Part shown: piece by piece, positions 45,501 to 57,898 of the stretch
Position numbering within the stretch: position 1 is the stretch's first letter
Layout of the letters: each line of letters begins with the position of its first letter
Assembly: GCA_010093605.1 (NCBI GenBank)
Contig: MU004191.1
Span: forward strand, 109,112-173,111
Origin: Lophium mytilinum
Lineage: Eukaryota > Ascomycota > Dothideomycetes > Mytilinidiales > Mytilinidiaceae
Direction: 5' to 3'
DNA length: 64,000 nucleotides
Notes under the pieces: model-generated
Databases searched by the model: none
Told to the model about the DNA's origin: nothing
What the model saw: only the letters and a program-made list of their open reading frames with translations
Made by a program: the position numbers and the translations under genes

Positions 45501-48500
45501 CACACCTCAACCGAGACTTGGAGGCAGGTTGAGGTGTGCCTTGCTGGCCTACCAGCTTCCTCAGCTGCCCTCTCCGTCATCACTGACGCTCGCATTGCCC
45601 AATCCGTCGTCCACCCCGAGTCAAACCACCGCTCTCGACTGTTCTCTCACCCGCCATCACCACGACATATCGGCTCCACTGGCCGTTCCAAAGCTGCGTC
45701 TCGTCCTTCTCCCACCGCCCTCATCCACCTTCAAGCACGACTCCGCAGGACGCCGCAGTTCCCACGTGCCTTTCCCGAAGCGTCTGCCGCCACGCCGATC
45801 GTCTCGCCTTACCATGCCAGCCTTGTTGCCGATCGCACATCCCGCCGGCAACTTCTCCCCGCCGTCCCAGAATTCGCCGCCCGATCGGCGCCCTGACTCT
45901 TCGACCCTCTTCGACCTGCCTCTAGATTCTCGGTGAGCGCGAGCGCTTCCGGTGTCCAAGGGAACTGCAGCCTATTCTCTGTTCCAGGTGACCGGCCGCC
46001 TCGTGCGCAATACTAAAGTCGTCCACACTTTAGACGAGATCGGCACTTGCGAGTCCTAAATCGACTTCCGCCCCGCTTCCTCTGCCGTTAGCTCAGCCGA
46101 GCGCAGCATCCGGTCCAGCTGCTACGCGGTGGCCTGCGCGCCGGGTCCGTAGTCGACCCAGCAGACGACGCTGGAGACGCCTCGCGGCGTGCCTTATCCG
46201 TGGTTGCGGTTCTGTCCGTCTGAGACATCGACCACCTCGCCCCGATTGCTGGAACAGATCGCATCGTATCTTATTCTGATGAGGCTGACATAGCATTCAC
46301 ATCTCCTTATTCGGGACAGTGCATTCGCTATGTACGTCGTATGCTGTAACTGCTGATATTGAATCAGCTTCAGGCGTCATCTCTAGATCTACACCCCCAT
46401 TTCCACATTCTCCACGGGCTACCACCACGCGAGTTTATAGCCGATCATGGACCAAAACCGCGAGGATGGCATGCAAACTTCCATCGGCTTCCTCGCCCCG
46501 TGGTCTATCTCCTCACATCCTCTTGTGAAAAGAGCGCACATGACCTGCCCGATCGATGTTCGGTCCACGCCGCTCCCTGCCCATATCCAATGCCATCTAA
46601 GATCCTCGATAAACGTTGCTGTCCAAAGAGGGAAACCGTTTTGCAGATGCAGATCTAGCCCCCGTGCAGAAAGGCCACCAATCAACTCCACCACAGCTTC
46701 TCCGCCTCGTCTAACTGACTATCCACAATCTCCGATCTCGATCACCCAATCCCTAAACCAGCCTGGAATTCGCCACGCGGCCTTGCAGCCCGATGCATCG
46801 GTTGCTGGGTTCCTTGAAATGGGAAACTATCTGGGCCATCTTGGACGTCGCCAGCTGAATTCTTCGCCACGCGGCATTGCACCCAGAGTCCCGAAATCTC
46901 CAGTATCCAGCTCAATTTCAAGTTTTAGCAACATGGACACAATCGCAATCGCATAGTATGGATGGAACACTAATTCGGTGCTTACATCACCCAAGACTAA
47001 TACTAATACCGCCCATGTTTAAATTACATTGACGAACTAATCCACTAGCGCAAACGCCACTTCACAACATCACGACCCACCTTCAACTACCTTCACACCC
47101 ACACCCTCATACCACTCCTCTTCAGCTCCCCAATTCCAAATCCCCCCTCTCAACTCAGCTCGGCTACAGTGAAAATCCACCAAACACTCTTCCACCTCAC
47201 CTCAAATCTGCCTATCCACCACTCGGCAAGTCGGACTCCTCCGCTCTGCATATAAGCCATTGGTTGACCGTCGGCATACCACTTGCCGATGCCACTCTAC
47301 CGCTCTTCTACTACTCCTCGGGAATAGTCGCGCGGCGGAGTCCTTACGCGTCGTGCATGCGGCGGGGTACGTGTCTCAAGTTTACCGTACGATCAGTACA
47401 GTAGAAATTCCAAGTATAGCCCCAGGTGCATACGGTGGTTTCAGGTTATCTCATGGTTATGGCCTAGCAAGACATGGACAGCACTTCGCCATGTGCAGCC
47501 CTCAATGCGTCTCGTGGGTATAGACCGATCAGCCAAGACGGGCCTTTGCTAAGGACAGCTCTTCCATGCACCTTGAGCGCGTCTCGTGGCTATGGGCTAG
47601 TCAAACTTTCAACGCCAACCTGGGTACCTTTTCCATTCCTGCATTACTCGTAACCTTTTATCTGGTCACCATCTACGAGGTGTCACGCAAGGGCTTGTTG
47701 TTCTTCTTTAGCTCACGGCTGGGGCCAGGTAGGTTCGCGTCTACAGTATATGCAGCCTTCGATCAAACAAGTTGCGTTGCGCTTGAAGCACTGTTTACCT
47801 CTTCTCGTCAGGGTCTTACTACTAAGATTCTACACCTAGTAACATTCCTGTATATAGGGTAAGCTGCGTTATATGTACACTCAGTCCGCTCCACCAGAAA
47901 TCGGAACATCCAATCATCGATGGTGATTACGACTTTGTGAAGATTACAATTACAATTACCAGCTACCTTAATCTACCTGCCATAGTTTTCCCCACCCATC
48001 TCATCCCCGCTTCATCAAACCTCAAGAAGAGAACAAAAGAAAAGGGGGATATCCGTCGCGTATACCTGTAAAACAAAACTCTTTACATGGTAGGTGTGGT
48101 ATGTTGAAAAACAGAAAAACAACAAAAACAAGAAACGCCCAAGGGAGCCCAAAGCCATGAGTGAGCTGATATCATAAGACCTCTCTCTCCCTCGCCAAAG
48201 TTCCAAACCATCGTGGGAGAGCCGAAAAAAGAAAACAAAAGGGAACCTTAGGAATGATTGGTTAATCGCTTGCTCGCCAACCCATCCCCTGTTGTCCCCG
48301 ATTCGCAAAAGAAAGAAAAACCGTTTAACCGATCACCGCTACGATCGGCACACCACACGTGCCGCCCGCCCGGCTTTCCAGAAGATGGGTAGAAGCCCCG
48401 AGCCGAAACTTCCACTCCCATCATCGCTCGCTTCGCATCAATGCGCTTCGATGCGCATCGCATCGATAAAACCTGCAAGCCACAGATGAAAATCCTGCAG

Positions 48501-48667
48501 CCACAACTCCCCCTTCCCAGCTGAACGGCCTGCACGCACCCCCCGCGCAGTGCCCATCACGCATATTACCCCACCGCCTCTATTTTTGCATTAACGATAC
48601 CAGGCAGCTTCCCGGGCAGCTTCCCGAACCGCTCACACCAGCATCTCGCGCTCGCTCTCGCTTTTGT
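42588..48667. other. Large gene-poor region, about 6 kb
   Basis: The first ~2.3 kb is GC-rich with many conflicting open frames and no family match. A pyrimidine-rich stretch at about 45590-45900 (many ctc, ccg, tcc) resembles the leader of a housekeeping or regulatory gene, with a short ATG frame at 45809-45936, but no continuing exon fits. From about 46000 to 48660 I see only short frames; the last part is 3' flank of the TBC gene. A non-coding RNA or a multi-exon orphan gene cannot be excluded. Confidence 0.4.
45501..45538. repeat. Perfect 12-bp inverted repeat, 14-base loop
   Basis: cacacctcaacc (45501-45512) and ggttgaggtgtg (45527-45538) are exact reverse complements. The hairpin lies just before the pyrimidine-rich stretch and could be an RNA structure or a dyad binding site. 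Confidence 0.7.
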
Positions 48668-51468
48668 TCAAGCTGCTGCGGCCGCACTCACCCCCGCCCT
48701 CTTCTTCCGCATCTTCCACTCCGCCTTCGCAACGCGCATGAGCAGATCCTCGTCTTTCACCGGGATCCAGCTCGTGAGCACCTTCATGCCGTTCTCAAAG
48801 TCCGAGTCGAGCAGCACCTCGCGCATCGCGTCGATCAGCGCGGCCGACGTCGCGTGCAGCACGTCCAGGTCACCGCTGAAGCTCGCCATGTGCTTGGGCA
48901 GGGTCGACGCTGCCCCACTACTACTCGGTGCCGGCGATTTGTGGCTGGCGTCGCCGAGCAGCATGAAGACGTCCCAGACGCGCAGTTGCGCAGGGAAGGG
49001 GATGCTGTAGTTGAAGAGGGTGAGATACCAGCGCGTGCCGTAGGCGGTGGAGGTGATGTTGAGTTCGTCCTGTTGGTAGGGTTAGCGATGGCTCGAGAAG
49101 TGTAGGCCACTCGTTCGTGCGTGACGTGTAGCTTTCGAGGGGCAGCGGGTGTGCTTCAGCCTCAGCATTGCAGGCGTGAACGAGTGGCTCTGGAGGTAGG
49201 TTTGCGGATGCAGGGGGCGAAGAGATCGGCAGGGAAGAACACGGATGGGGGTGGAGAGACGCGAGAGCTTACGAGTTTCTTGGCGACGTCGCCGCCGTTG
49301 AGCCAGTTCTTTTCGAAGTCGTCGAGGGCTTCCATGAGGCCTTCGAAGCCGGACTCGTAGAGACGCTCTAGGCCGCGGAGCTGCCATAGCCGTACTAGCA
49401 TCACGAAGGCCTTTTCTTCGTCGTAGTAGCAGAGTAGGGTCGCGGTCAGGGCGGCCATGCCTTGGACGTAGCCGGTGTCGGGGAGGTAGAGTGACATGGC
49501 GTGGAGGACTCGGAAAAGGAGTCGTTGTCTGGGGCGTGTTAGCATCTCAAGTACACAATGGATATGTTCCTGATCTCACCCTCCTCGATATCGTCTCCGA
49601 AACATGACATGCCCACCGATAGTCCTAGGAACATCGACATCAATCTGCATGTCGTCGGCCGAACTCTCTTCTTGCAATTCATAGAAGCTCTCAATCAAGT
49701 CTTCATCCGTCGGGCTGTTCTTGTCGTTCTTTGCGCTCGCTGCTAGGAATCCATACCAGGCCGTTGACCGCCACCTATCCGGAATGCCTTTCCACGTTCG
49801 TGATACTAACTTGGGGTCCTTCGTGTCGAATTCGAAAATCATGCCTCCGCTCTTTGCGCCTTTGGTGACCACCTTGGCCATCTTCCTCCATTTTTCTTCT
49901 CGCTCGATCTCCTTTTTCTTCATCGCTAGTGCGGCTCTCCCGCCCTCTTCTTGCTCCGCGATGTCGGCGAGCCCAGGGGGTAAAGTGAGCATATCGGCAG
50001 CTTCGTCCATCCATCTCCGATCTCGATTGTGCGGTAGCCTGTTCGCAGCGTATCTGATTGGGTTTTGCGTACTGCTAAATGAGGTGGTAGTCTTGTTAGA
50101 ATATATGGATCCAGTAGGGGGCTTCAATGATCGCGGGGACTTTCGTCGGCGTGGTGGGTTCGCAGACCTGGATGAACGGGCATTCGATGGTGACCTCTTC
50201 ACCGTCCGTCTCCTCCTTGGCTCCTCGGACACAATCTGCAATGCCGTTGACACCCTCTGGAGGCGTGGGGCTTCCTCCCCTGAGCCATTTGACCCTCTCG
50301 AGCTAACCTTCTTCGGTAATATGAATCCATACCGATCGACTTCGCCCCCACCGATATCTTCCCAGTCTTCTATGCCCCCTGCAGCTTCCGTAGGCTCCTT
50401 GACTATCATGCTCTCCCTCCTACTCGGCGCGAAGCTTGGCGTTCGGAGTGACAGCTGCGATCCGGTCCCAATCTGAGACGTCTTATCCACAGTCAAGGTT
50501 GACCCATTCAAGGGTGTCTCGGATACACTCTCATCGTCAATAGCCGAATTATCCCGCCACGAGACTGGCGGCGGCTCCTCCCACTCCGGCACATTCTCAT
50601 TCCCATGCTCATACATCGACCGTACCCTCCTCGACAGAGTCATCTCATCTGTAGACAACACCCTCATACTCTGCGCCACAGTCCTCAACGTAGGCCCCCG
50701 TGTGACCCTCGGCGGCGACCTCGGCGTCGGTCGCGGTGGGGACAGTGGTGTTTGCAACTGCTGCTGCCGCGGGGGCGTCTGCGGTCGCGGCGTTTCCTGC
50801 GGTTGCGAGCTCTCCAGCGGACACGTATTCTCCGCCTCCCCCTCCTTCGCCAGCCCCAGCTTCCTGTTCGCCCGCTTCCCGCCCAGCAGCATGCTCCCCC
50901 TCTTCGAAAACTCCAGCTGTGACGGGCTCGCGAAGTCCTCAAACCCACCCGACGGGATGTCCGTCTCAATGCCCTTGAACCCGCCTTCCCTGCCCATGTC
51001 GCCTCCTGATACCCCATTACTCCGCCCGTCCATACTGTTAAACCCCCTAGATCCATCCTGTATCACTATCGTAGGTAGGCTAGGTACCCGCGGTAATCGC
51101 CCGCCCACGCCATCGAAGCTCGCTCTACTCTCCGCCGCGTCGAGGTCGCCAGCGGTCGAGTTGCTGCTGCTGGGTTGCAGGGCCGAGTCGCGCCGCACAT
51201 CGTCATCCGCCAGGAGTGAGCGCTTGAAGGCAGGAGCGCGCGGGCCGGGGGAGGTTCGCGGCCGCCGGACGCTGCTAAGCCACGAGCGCGAGTTCGAGCT
51301 CTTGGAGCTGACCGTCTCCGGCGAAGAAGACGCAGGTAGCGGCGGGAGGGGCGGAGGCGACGAGGACACCGGAGAGGAGCTGTTCGCGGGTTTAGGAGGC
51401 AATAGGAGCTCGTCGGCGGCGCGAGGAGATGAGGACGCGGGCGCGTCGGCGGCGGCATCGCGACTCAT
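48668..51468 (-). CDS. TBC-domain Rab GTPase-activating protein
   Basis: Three exons, 49580-51468, 49273-49528, 48668-49069; 848 residues. The first ~480 residues are disordered, rich in Ser, Pro and Arg (RRRRTVKRSPSNARSSRS), probably regulatory. The TBC domain follows at about 570-810: RTWKGIPDRWRSTAWYGFLA, the arginine-finger motif IDVDVPRTI (IxxDxxR), the glutamine-finger TGYVQGMAALTATLL, the helix AFVMLVRLWQLRGLERLYES, and after intron 2 TAYGTRWYLTLFNYSIPF with LRVWDVFML. Both catalytic fingers are intact, so it should speed GTP hydrolysis on a Ypt/Rab protein in vesicle traffic. The target is unknown. Intron 2 is 203 nt, much longer than its neighbours. The start at 51468 is the first in-frame ATG. 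Confidence 0.9.
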
Positions 51469-52505
51469 GGCGGTGGCCGGGGAGTGCCAGCGGGGGATCG
51501 CGACTCGGGGTCCAGTTTGGTGGCTTCGTGTACGGCGGTTGGGTGGATGGGAGGGCGGCGTATAGTAGGTTCTTGAAGTTTGGTCGTCAGGGTCGTGGTG
51601 TTGTCCGAGCGTGGGTAGTGCGGAGGTGTCGCAATCGCGGTCGCACCGGGGCTGGCGGTGGGGACGGACTGCGCTCAAAGGATCGTGAAGTTTTCGGGCA
51701 TTGTAAGACAGTCAGAGAATTCCTCTGGTGAGGTCAATTGGGAGGAGGAGTTGTCCTGGTTGTAGCAGTTCGGATGGGAAAGGGGCGTCGTCGCCTTCTC
51801 GAAGCTTGCTCATGCTGCAGGTGAAAGGGCCCACCAAGCTGTCCAGCCAACCACGGCCCGCGAAACTTAGCCACGACGGCGATCCTGATTAGCCCCATTG
51901 GCCCCCTCCACCTGGTCTGGAAGCCGCGGCCGTTGCACGAAGCCCAAAGCGGCCTGGCAGCAGCTGCCCGTTGTGGCTGGGCATTCACTGGACAGGAGCA
52001 TTTCGTAGTCATCCATGCCGTATATTCATCTCCCCCCGGTATAAACACTCCGCCGTCCCTCTCCACTCATTCACCCTCAGCTCCGCCCAGCCTCCTCGCC
52101 GCAAAAACTGCGGTATTGCAGTCACAGCTTTCTTGAAACCGGTGTCCCCCTTTCCTTGCGTCAGTATCAACCCTCTTCGAGCTACAACTAAGACCGTCGT
52201 CCCCAAAGAAGAAGGTCCTTCAACCCTGTGCTCCTCCCGCAGCACTCGCATCAGCTCAATCGCGAGTTCAGCCTCGATCCATCTGCATGGACCTCGCCGC
52301 GGCCCAGCAATATTTATGCCCCAGTGGCTGCCCGCAAGGCCATTCAACCTCTCACGTGCCTAGTAGCACAACCACGTAATCGTGTTTGGATCAACCCCAG
52401 ACCCCATACGCATACTACCCCGAATATCATATGCACGTAATCCTGTCGTCCAGCTGGCGCTATGCTCTCTCCGGCCTGTTGTGCCACTCTGGGGCTGATA
52501 GCTGG
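51469..52505. other. Intergenic, about 1 kb, no gene seen
   Basis: It holds the promoter of the TBC gene and the 3' end of the next minus-strand gene. Frames on both strands are short and featureless. Confidence 0.5.
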
Positions 52506-53386
52506 TCACTCATAACTCCATCCGAATACACCAAGCCCGAATATGGCTGTTGAAACGGCTACAACATATTGTCCGATTCCCAGACCTCCTTGCGCATCCT
52601 TCTTGAGTACGCTCCACAGCGCCGCAGCCACTAAGCTCGCGAGTAGTGTTAGACTCACGAAGATCGCGATTGCAAGTTTGTTCGGGCCTTCGTGGATGTG
52701 GACGCCCCAGCCTATTGGGCTGAAGGCTGAGCCGAGCGCTCCCAGGATGCCGTCTTGCAATTTCTTTGGCATGCGGTCCTGGAGCCGCTGTCCATCATAG
52801 TATTCAGGGTGCCGTAAGGCATGCAAGAAAATGGAAGAAGGAAGAGGGGGGTTAAGTGGGCAAGGATCGTAGTGGTAGCGGTGCGCTTTTACTTCCGTTT
52901 CTGGGGGTATCTCCTGGGAAAGGTGGCCGGCGTTGTAGCCGCGAAGATGGCGGAAGAGTTCGAACTGTGCTGAGAATCAGTTGGCGTACAGTAGGTGGAC
53001 CAATCGTGGAGTACCTTGATGTAGGATATCGAGCACGGCACCTTGAGCGTGCGCTTGAGCCAATTACCACGAAGCTTATTGTACGCCGTTTGGGTGTTCT
53101 GGAAGAATATGTAGTCTTGTGCAGCATCCGTGACGTCGACTTCGGCGAAGTCATTGTGATGTGGAGCTATCTGCAACGAGAGGAAAAGAAACCTTCCATT
53201 CTGCCCTTGAGCCGCACGTTGAACCTGCGCTGCTGTAGCTTGCAGAGGAGTAGAGTGCTGGCGGGTCGGTGCCCTCGATTGGCGAGTGGCGTGTGTACTG
53301 ATGATGTTCGACGAGCCTTGTGCAGGTGTTAAATCTCTAGCCAAGGATGGGTATCTTTTGAGGCACTTGGTGAGCAGAAGGTCCAT
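52506..53386 (-). CDS. Fungal membrane protein with two C-terminal helices, unknown function
   Basis: Two exons, 53015-53386 and 52506-52964 (intron 50 nt), 276 residues. The middle reads FFQNTQTAYNKLRGNWLKRT, then FELFRHLRGYNAGHLSQEIP, then YHYDPCPLNPPLPSSIFLHA. A segment SPIGWGVHIHEGPN precedes two hydrophobic helices (AIAIFVSLTLLASLVAAALW and QYVVAVSTAIFGLGVFGWSY). This layout, a soluble part with a Tyr/Pro-rich stretch, then WG-x-EG and paired helices, recurs in many uncharacterised proteins of filamentous fungi, as far as I remember. No catalytic motif is visible. The first ~50 residues are low in features, so the start could lie further inside. Confidence 0.6.
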
Positions 53387-53451
53387 GGAAATGGCGGGTG
53401 CCTCTGAGAGTTGGTCTTACACGCGGCCCCTTTGCCTCCCAGAAGCATATG

Positions 53452-54231
53452 TTACGAGTTCTCGAGCACTGTCAACTTGCTGCTCAGAAAGCCCCTGGAA
53501 GTCTTCGTACAGCCGTTCATCACAGGCCTAATCTTGTCAAAAGGGTAACTCGGTCGATGTTTAGAGAACATACGCAGGTCCATTCGATCCTTTGCGCGCC
53601 CGGTGCAAGGTCTGAAATACATCTCTAAGCAGTCTTGAGTTTCTTTCTCCAACATTTGTTCGCCTATGAACATCATAGTTGCCGAGATAAGCCATGGCCA
53701 GATTCTTATCATTCCGAAAATCTCAAGTAGCGTAAAGTAGATCACGTAGATCATCAACGAAATGATTGGCAAAACTCGAATGTCCTGTGATAGCCTGTGT
53801 CTAGTAGCTCCTGGATCGTCGTGGTCGTCTGGGTAGCGAAAGGCGGGCAGAGCTGTATGCGTAGGACTGGCTCTTGGCCATCCGGGTTTCTTGAGAAAGG
53901 CTTCTTCTTCGGGCAAATGTGGTGCGCGGTTGAATGTGGGAGAATAAGGCAGCTGCTTCATCTTATACTCGTCATATTCGTCATCTTGGCCCCAATCATT
54001 TCTATCGTACATATTTGCTTTCCCTTCTACTGGTACAGCGTTTCCTTCCTCTTTACGTCGTTTCTTGAAGTCGTCCAGTTTCCGGTCCACAGATGCGTGC
54101 GGGTCGTCCACTTGTGCGCTGATCTGGTCCTCTTGGGCAGGGGTCAATTTCCATGGTTTGTAAGACTGCGGAGTAGTTAATGACACAGCTCTCTGAGACG
54201 AGACGTAGGTCTTCAAGGAGTGGCTTGACAT
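53452..54231 (-). CDS. Uncharacterised protein with one or two central membrane helices
   Basis: Single exon, 259 residues. The N-terminal half is hydrophilic, with an Asp/Lys-rich stretch around DRNDWGQDDEYDEYKMKQLP. At about residues 155-190 it has hydrophobic helices (LPIISLMIYVIYFTLLEIFG, then WPWLISATMMFIGEQML). The C-terminal ~60 residues are basic. I do not recognise the family. It lies 65 bp upstream of the previous gene on the same strand. Confidence 0.45.
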   Translation of the reverse strand: MSSHSLKTYVSSQRAVSLTTPQSYKPWKLTPAQEDQISAQVDDPHASVDRKLDDFKKRRKEEGNAVPVEGKANMYDRNDWGQDDEYDEYKMKQLPYSPTFNRAPHLPEEEAFLKKPGWPRASPTHTALPAFRYPDDHDDPGATRHRLSQDIRVLPIISLMIYVIYFTLLEIFGMIRIWPWLISATMMFIGEQMLEKETQDCLEMYFRPCTGRAKDRMDLRMFSKHRPSYPFDKIRPVMNGCTKTSRGFLSSKLTVLENS

Positions 54232-55043
54232 GCCACTGGTGGTTCGGTCTTAGTATAGAGGGATTTGGCTATGTTCAACAAGACGTCGTGCTGATACGCT
54301 TCGGTCGAATGGTTTCCTGCTGATCGGGATAGTCGGACAAATCGCGGTAATGCTGCCGGAGCTACGCTGACCCAAAAGGTTTGATAGAGACTCTTATGGA
54401 TAACGACGAGCTATTTCGACTCTTTCACTGAATGTAGCTGCATAGAATAGAGGTTTTGAGGAGTGGTTGATGATGGAAATGTTGCCCGGTGAGACTATAA
54501 CGGCCCAGAATCCGAGATCTAGCAGCTTAGATATTCTGATTGGAAGAGGACTCTGGAAGAGCAGTTGACTCTGACAAGGCTGAGAATAGCCGCGTCGAGT
54601 ATGTCAAGAGCTCAAGGCGCCTGGTCATCGCAGCCGTCGCAACATGCATGAGCACATGATCTTGCGAACTGCAAGGCGCTGGACCCCTGAAAGCGAAAAA
54701 GGATGAAGAAGTCGTGAAGGCATCGCGAGAACTTCTCCGCATCCCTGACAGCAACTCTAGCCGAGCTTCAAGGCCCCGTCGATCTCCCGCCACATCGCTC
54801 AAAGCGGGAAAGATCCAGGGGCACCAGGTTCAGCAGCAAACCTAAGCTTCCGATAAACACGAGTTCTAGCCCTCCCGTCCTAGAGATAGGTAAAAGCCCT
54901 GCGCCCCCACCACTTGTTCAGCTCTACGACATGTTATTTCCCTTTTCCTGGGCGTGCTTCGTGTTTGTACGCGCTCCCTGATACTCTATCGCGTTGTTTG
55001 CTTCGAGTTTCCTCCCATTGGAGGTTATACGACGTTCGTTACT
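54232..55043. other. Divergent intergenic region
   Basis: About 800 bp between a minus-strand gene and the WSC gene, holding both promoters. No gene seen. Confidence 0.5.
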
Positions 55044-55726
55044 ATGGGTTATTCCTCTGTGCTACGCGTGCTCGTCGCGGTCTTTCTTTGGAGCTTCGTG
55101 GGTGCTGTGAGCTCGACGACTGGGACTGCGGCGAGCGCATCGGCTTCCGCAACGGTCTACCCAGAAGCCGGGACGTACAAATACGCTGGATGCTACAACG
55201 AGACAACTGGATATAAGGAAAATGGAGGTGCCAGGGCGTTGAGCGCTGGAGGCTGGACGATGGTGAGGCCCCATACTGCCCAACGTGGATATGTGAAGGG
55301 GTATTGGGAAACATTGCGCATCGCTAACATTCCCATCAATAGGAAGGTCAAGACGACATGACGCCTGATATGTGTCTATCTTTCTGTGACGGAATGAACT
55401 ACGCCGGCCTAGAATACGGACGCGAATGCTGGTGCAGTTACTCTCTCTCGACGCTCTCGAAGAAGTTGGATGAGAAGAAATGTGATATGCCTTGTGCTGG
55501 AGATGGAGCCAAGTTCTGTGGCGGATATTTGTCGTACGACAGAGCTTGAGTTGGACCCGCAAGAGAATGTACCGGTCGCTGACGAGATTTCAGGATAACG
55601 CTGTACAATCTTACCACAGAGACGGAGTCTACCACAAAGACTGGCGGCGTTGGGCAGATAACGTCGAGTACTGGGCTAGCTGCCACTTTCGTATGTGCAG
55701 TGGGAGCAATAGTCCTTCTATTGTAG
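55044..55726 (+). CDS. Small secreted WSC-domain protein, probably GPI-anchored
   Basis: Three exons, 55044-55262, 55343-55533, 55594-55726; 180 residues. Signal peptide MGYSSVLRVLVAVFLWSFVG. One WSC domain covers about residues 45-140: YKYAGCYNETTG, GARALSAGG, DDMTPDMCLSFCDGMNYAGL, YGRECWCSY, KKCDMPCAGDGAKFCGGYLS and, across intron 2, ITLYNLT. All Cys of the domain are present. A Thr-rich linker and a final hydrophobic tail (LAATFVCAVGAIVLLL) follow, as in GPI-anchored wall proteins. WSC domains bind glycans; in yeast Wsc proteins sense wall stress, but here there is no cytosolic tail, so it is not a sensor of that type. The frame reading through intron 2 stops soon after, which hides the last exon. 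Confidence 0.85.
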
Positions 55727-56098
55727 TTGTAAAGTAATGTCTTATTTGTGTCATGTTCTACATACATCGAACTTCCCTTTCTGGTCTTTCTCATATATCA
55801 ATAATCTTGCAGCTCCTTCAGACTGTCCCCTGCAGATTCAAGCTACCGGACCATCGAGCCATCAGGATTCTCATGTCACACATCCTACTGGTGAAGTTCC
55901 GACGGGTTTGGAAGTCCTTGCTTGCTTTGGTGAGAAAAGTTACATTCTCGTTGAGTATGGAGTATTGCAAATTCATCGAACCACCCCTAAGAGTACCGTG
56001 CCTAGTGCCCAGCCATTCGTCCAGACAGCGTAAAAGTTCCAAAACTTAATGTCAAGTGCATGTAGTGGACTACACGATCCGAAGACTCATCCGCTTCA
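55727..56098. other. Intergenic, no gene seen
   Basis: 3' flank of the WSC gene and of the HET-type relic. Nothing further recognised. Confidence 0.5.
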
Positions 56099-56815
56099 TC
56101 ACGGTTGTTTCCACCACCGCTTCCCGGACTCCCGTTTATACTGCGCCTCGCTACTCCGAATCGTCTTACTCGCATTTGACGAGAAGAACTCGCATCTATG
56201 GTACGCCAAAGCATTGATAGAACCAACTCGCTTATATCCATCTTCGACCTTGATCGTCAAAATCACAAAAGCGAGTGAATCGCTGGTTGCCCAGATGATA
56301 CAATAGTACACATCGCCTTCCTTGAACTCGGAAAGATCGACCGACTTCGCCCGGAATTAGAAGCCGTTAGTCAGGCGGAAAAGGCACTGGAAATTGCCAT
56401 CTTTGTCCCGCTTGGCATACGCCTTCGCTACTGGTGCGGATAGATGGATAGCATGGCTGAAGCAAGTATAGTCGTTGAGCTCCTCGTACCGGCGCTGGAA
56501 ATCGTCCCATCCCAGCAGCTGGCCGTTCTTGAGCTCAAGGGAGACGGTCACTTTGGCGGGCGTATGTTTGCCGTGCACAGAGAAGGTCTCCATCAATAAC
56601 TCGCCGTCCCATCCTACCCAGGACCAGCTAGGGAGACTGGGAATGCGATCCGTCACCTTACTGATTGGGTACTGCGTGAAGTGAGAACCCTTGATGAATT
56701 GCGAGCTGGGGTAAGTGGGAGTGGGCTCGTTACGACTTCGTCGGGCCATGCTGAAGGGATGGGTACGCCCCAGCAGTGCCGGATGTGTTGCGAAGAGACT
56801 TGTGGCTATTGCCAT
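56099..56815 (-). pseudogene. Relic of a HET-domain-type protein, C-terminal part
   Basis: The frame contains IPSLPSWSWVGWDGEL at about residues 60-75. P-S-W-S-W-x-G-W is the best-known marker in the region after the HET domain of fungal incompatibility proteins. The frame reaches TAA at 56357, then continues in the same frame with well-formed protein (SVDLSEFKEGDVYYCIIWAT, then TIKVEDGYKRVGSINALAYH) to 56099. No HET domain is found upstream. So this looks like a truncated and interrupted remnant; an unseen intron around the TAA is less likely. HET proteins trigger vegetative incompatibility on non-self contact. Confidence 0.6.
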
Positions 56816-57898
56816 GGTCTAAAGGATGGGATCTCTCTGTGTGCTGCTTTTAGGTTTGTCAGATAAAGTTTCATTAACTTCCATGGTCGATTAAGTCTCT
56901 CTTGAAGTCATTCGCGAAGGTAACCCCGCATATGAGTACCGCATTGCTAGCTGAGAGGAAACTAAGGGGAATCTTGAAGAGGCTGTATTCATCGTTTTTA
57001 GAAAGAGAGAATGGGCAAGAGATTTGACTGCTAATACCATTGCTTGATTGCGCCCGCTTCTACGTAACCCTACTCAGGACCGCTGTCGCCCTCAATGGCC
57101 GACCAGCCCTAGTGACCCAGCTAGGTAGATGTTCTGGCAACATTGTTGACGAATTAGGTGAGTGTTATACCGTCAAAGCAGTGATGGAATTGGAAGACTG
57201 TGGCTTCGTCAGTGATGCTGTTGTTGAAGAGGTTGGTGAGTGTGGAACGGGCGAAAGTAGTGCTGCTGTCGATACCAGTTTTAGTGCGCGGATTCAGCCT
57301 CAACCGTGGTCCAGCTCAGCTCTCTTCCTATGGATTGTAAGAACACGTCCTGATTTACTTTGTCCGTGTTTTAGCGAGAGGTCATTTAATCGATGGTCAT
57401 ATTGCTGATCTGATGATCTCTTTCGTGAATACAGCCATAAGTGCTGCGTTGGACTCTTGCAGGATCTGGATATGCGAACTTCCATCGCTATCCTCATCTT
57501 GGTCCCCTAACAGCTAACTTAGTACAAATACGATGAAAAGGCCACGATTCACCTCAACTCGTCACTCAGCACCACTTCCAGGAGTAGCCCCTCTAGGAGG
57601 TCGCAAGCGATTTAGAAGGTAATGGAACATTCACTTTGTCAGACTTTACTTCGTGTATCAGTCCCAAACGCCTATAAAGATACCTAGACAAATGCAAGGA
57701 GTATATAAAGCAGATGTCAATGTACTATTAGAGTGTCTTTGCCATTGGATATCGCTCACTATAATGTAGCATTCAAAGTATATCATATCGAGAAGGTATG
57801 CAAGCATTATTTTTGTGAAGGACTGGTAACTATCTAGAGTCTTTCTTGAGTCAGACCTTACCCGATACCTATAGAGACATCACCACATTCGCCTTCCA
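56816..57898. other. Intergenic, about 1.1 kb, no gene seen
   Basis: Between the HET-type relic and the F-box-like gene. It may contain further decayed parts of the relic, but I recognise none. Confidence 0.4.

Noticed and set aside
45809-46060. Short ATG frame followed by a good intron-like gtgagc...ttccag
   Set aside because: Joining the two parts in phase gives an immediate stop, so the exon pair does not work.
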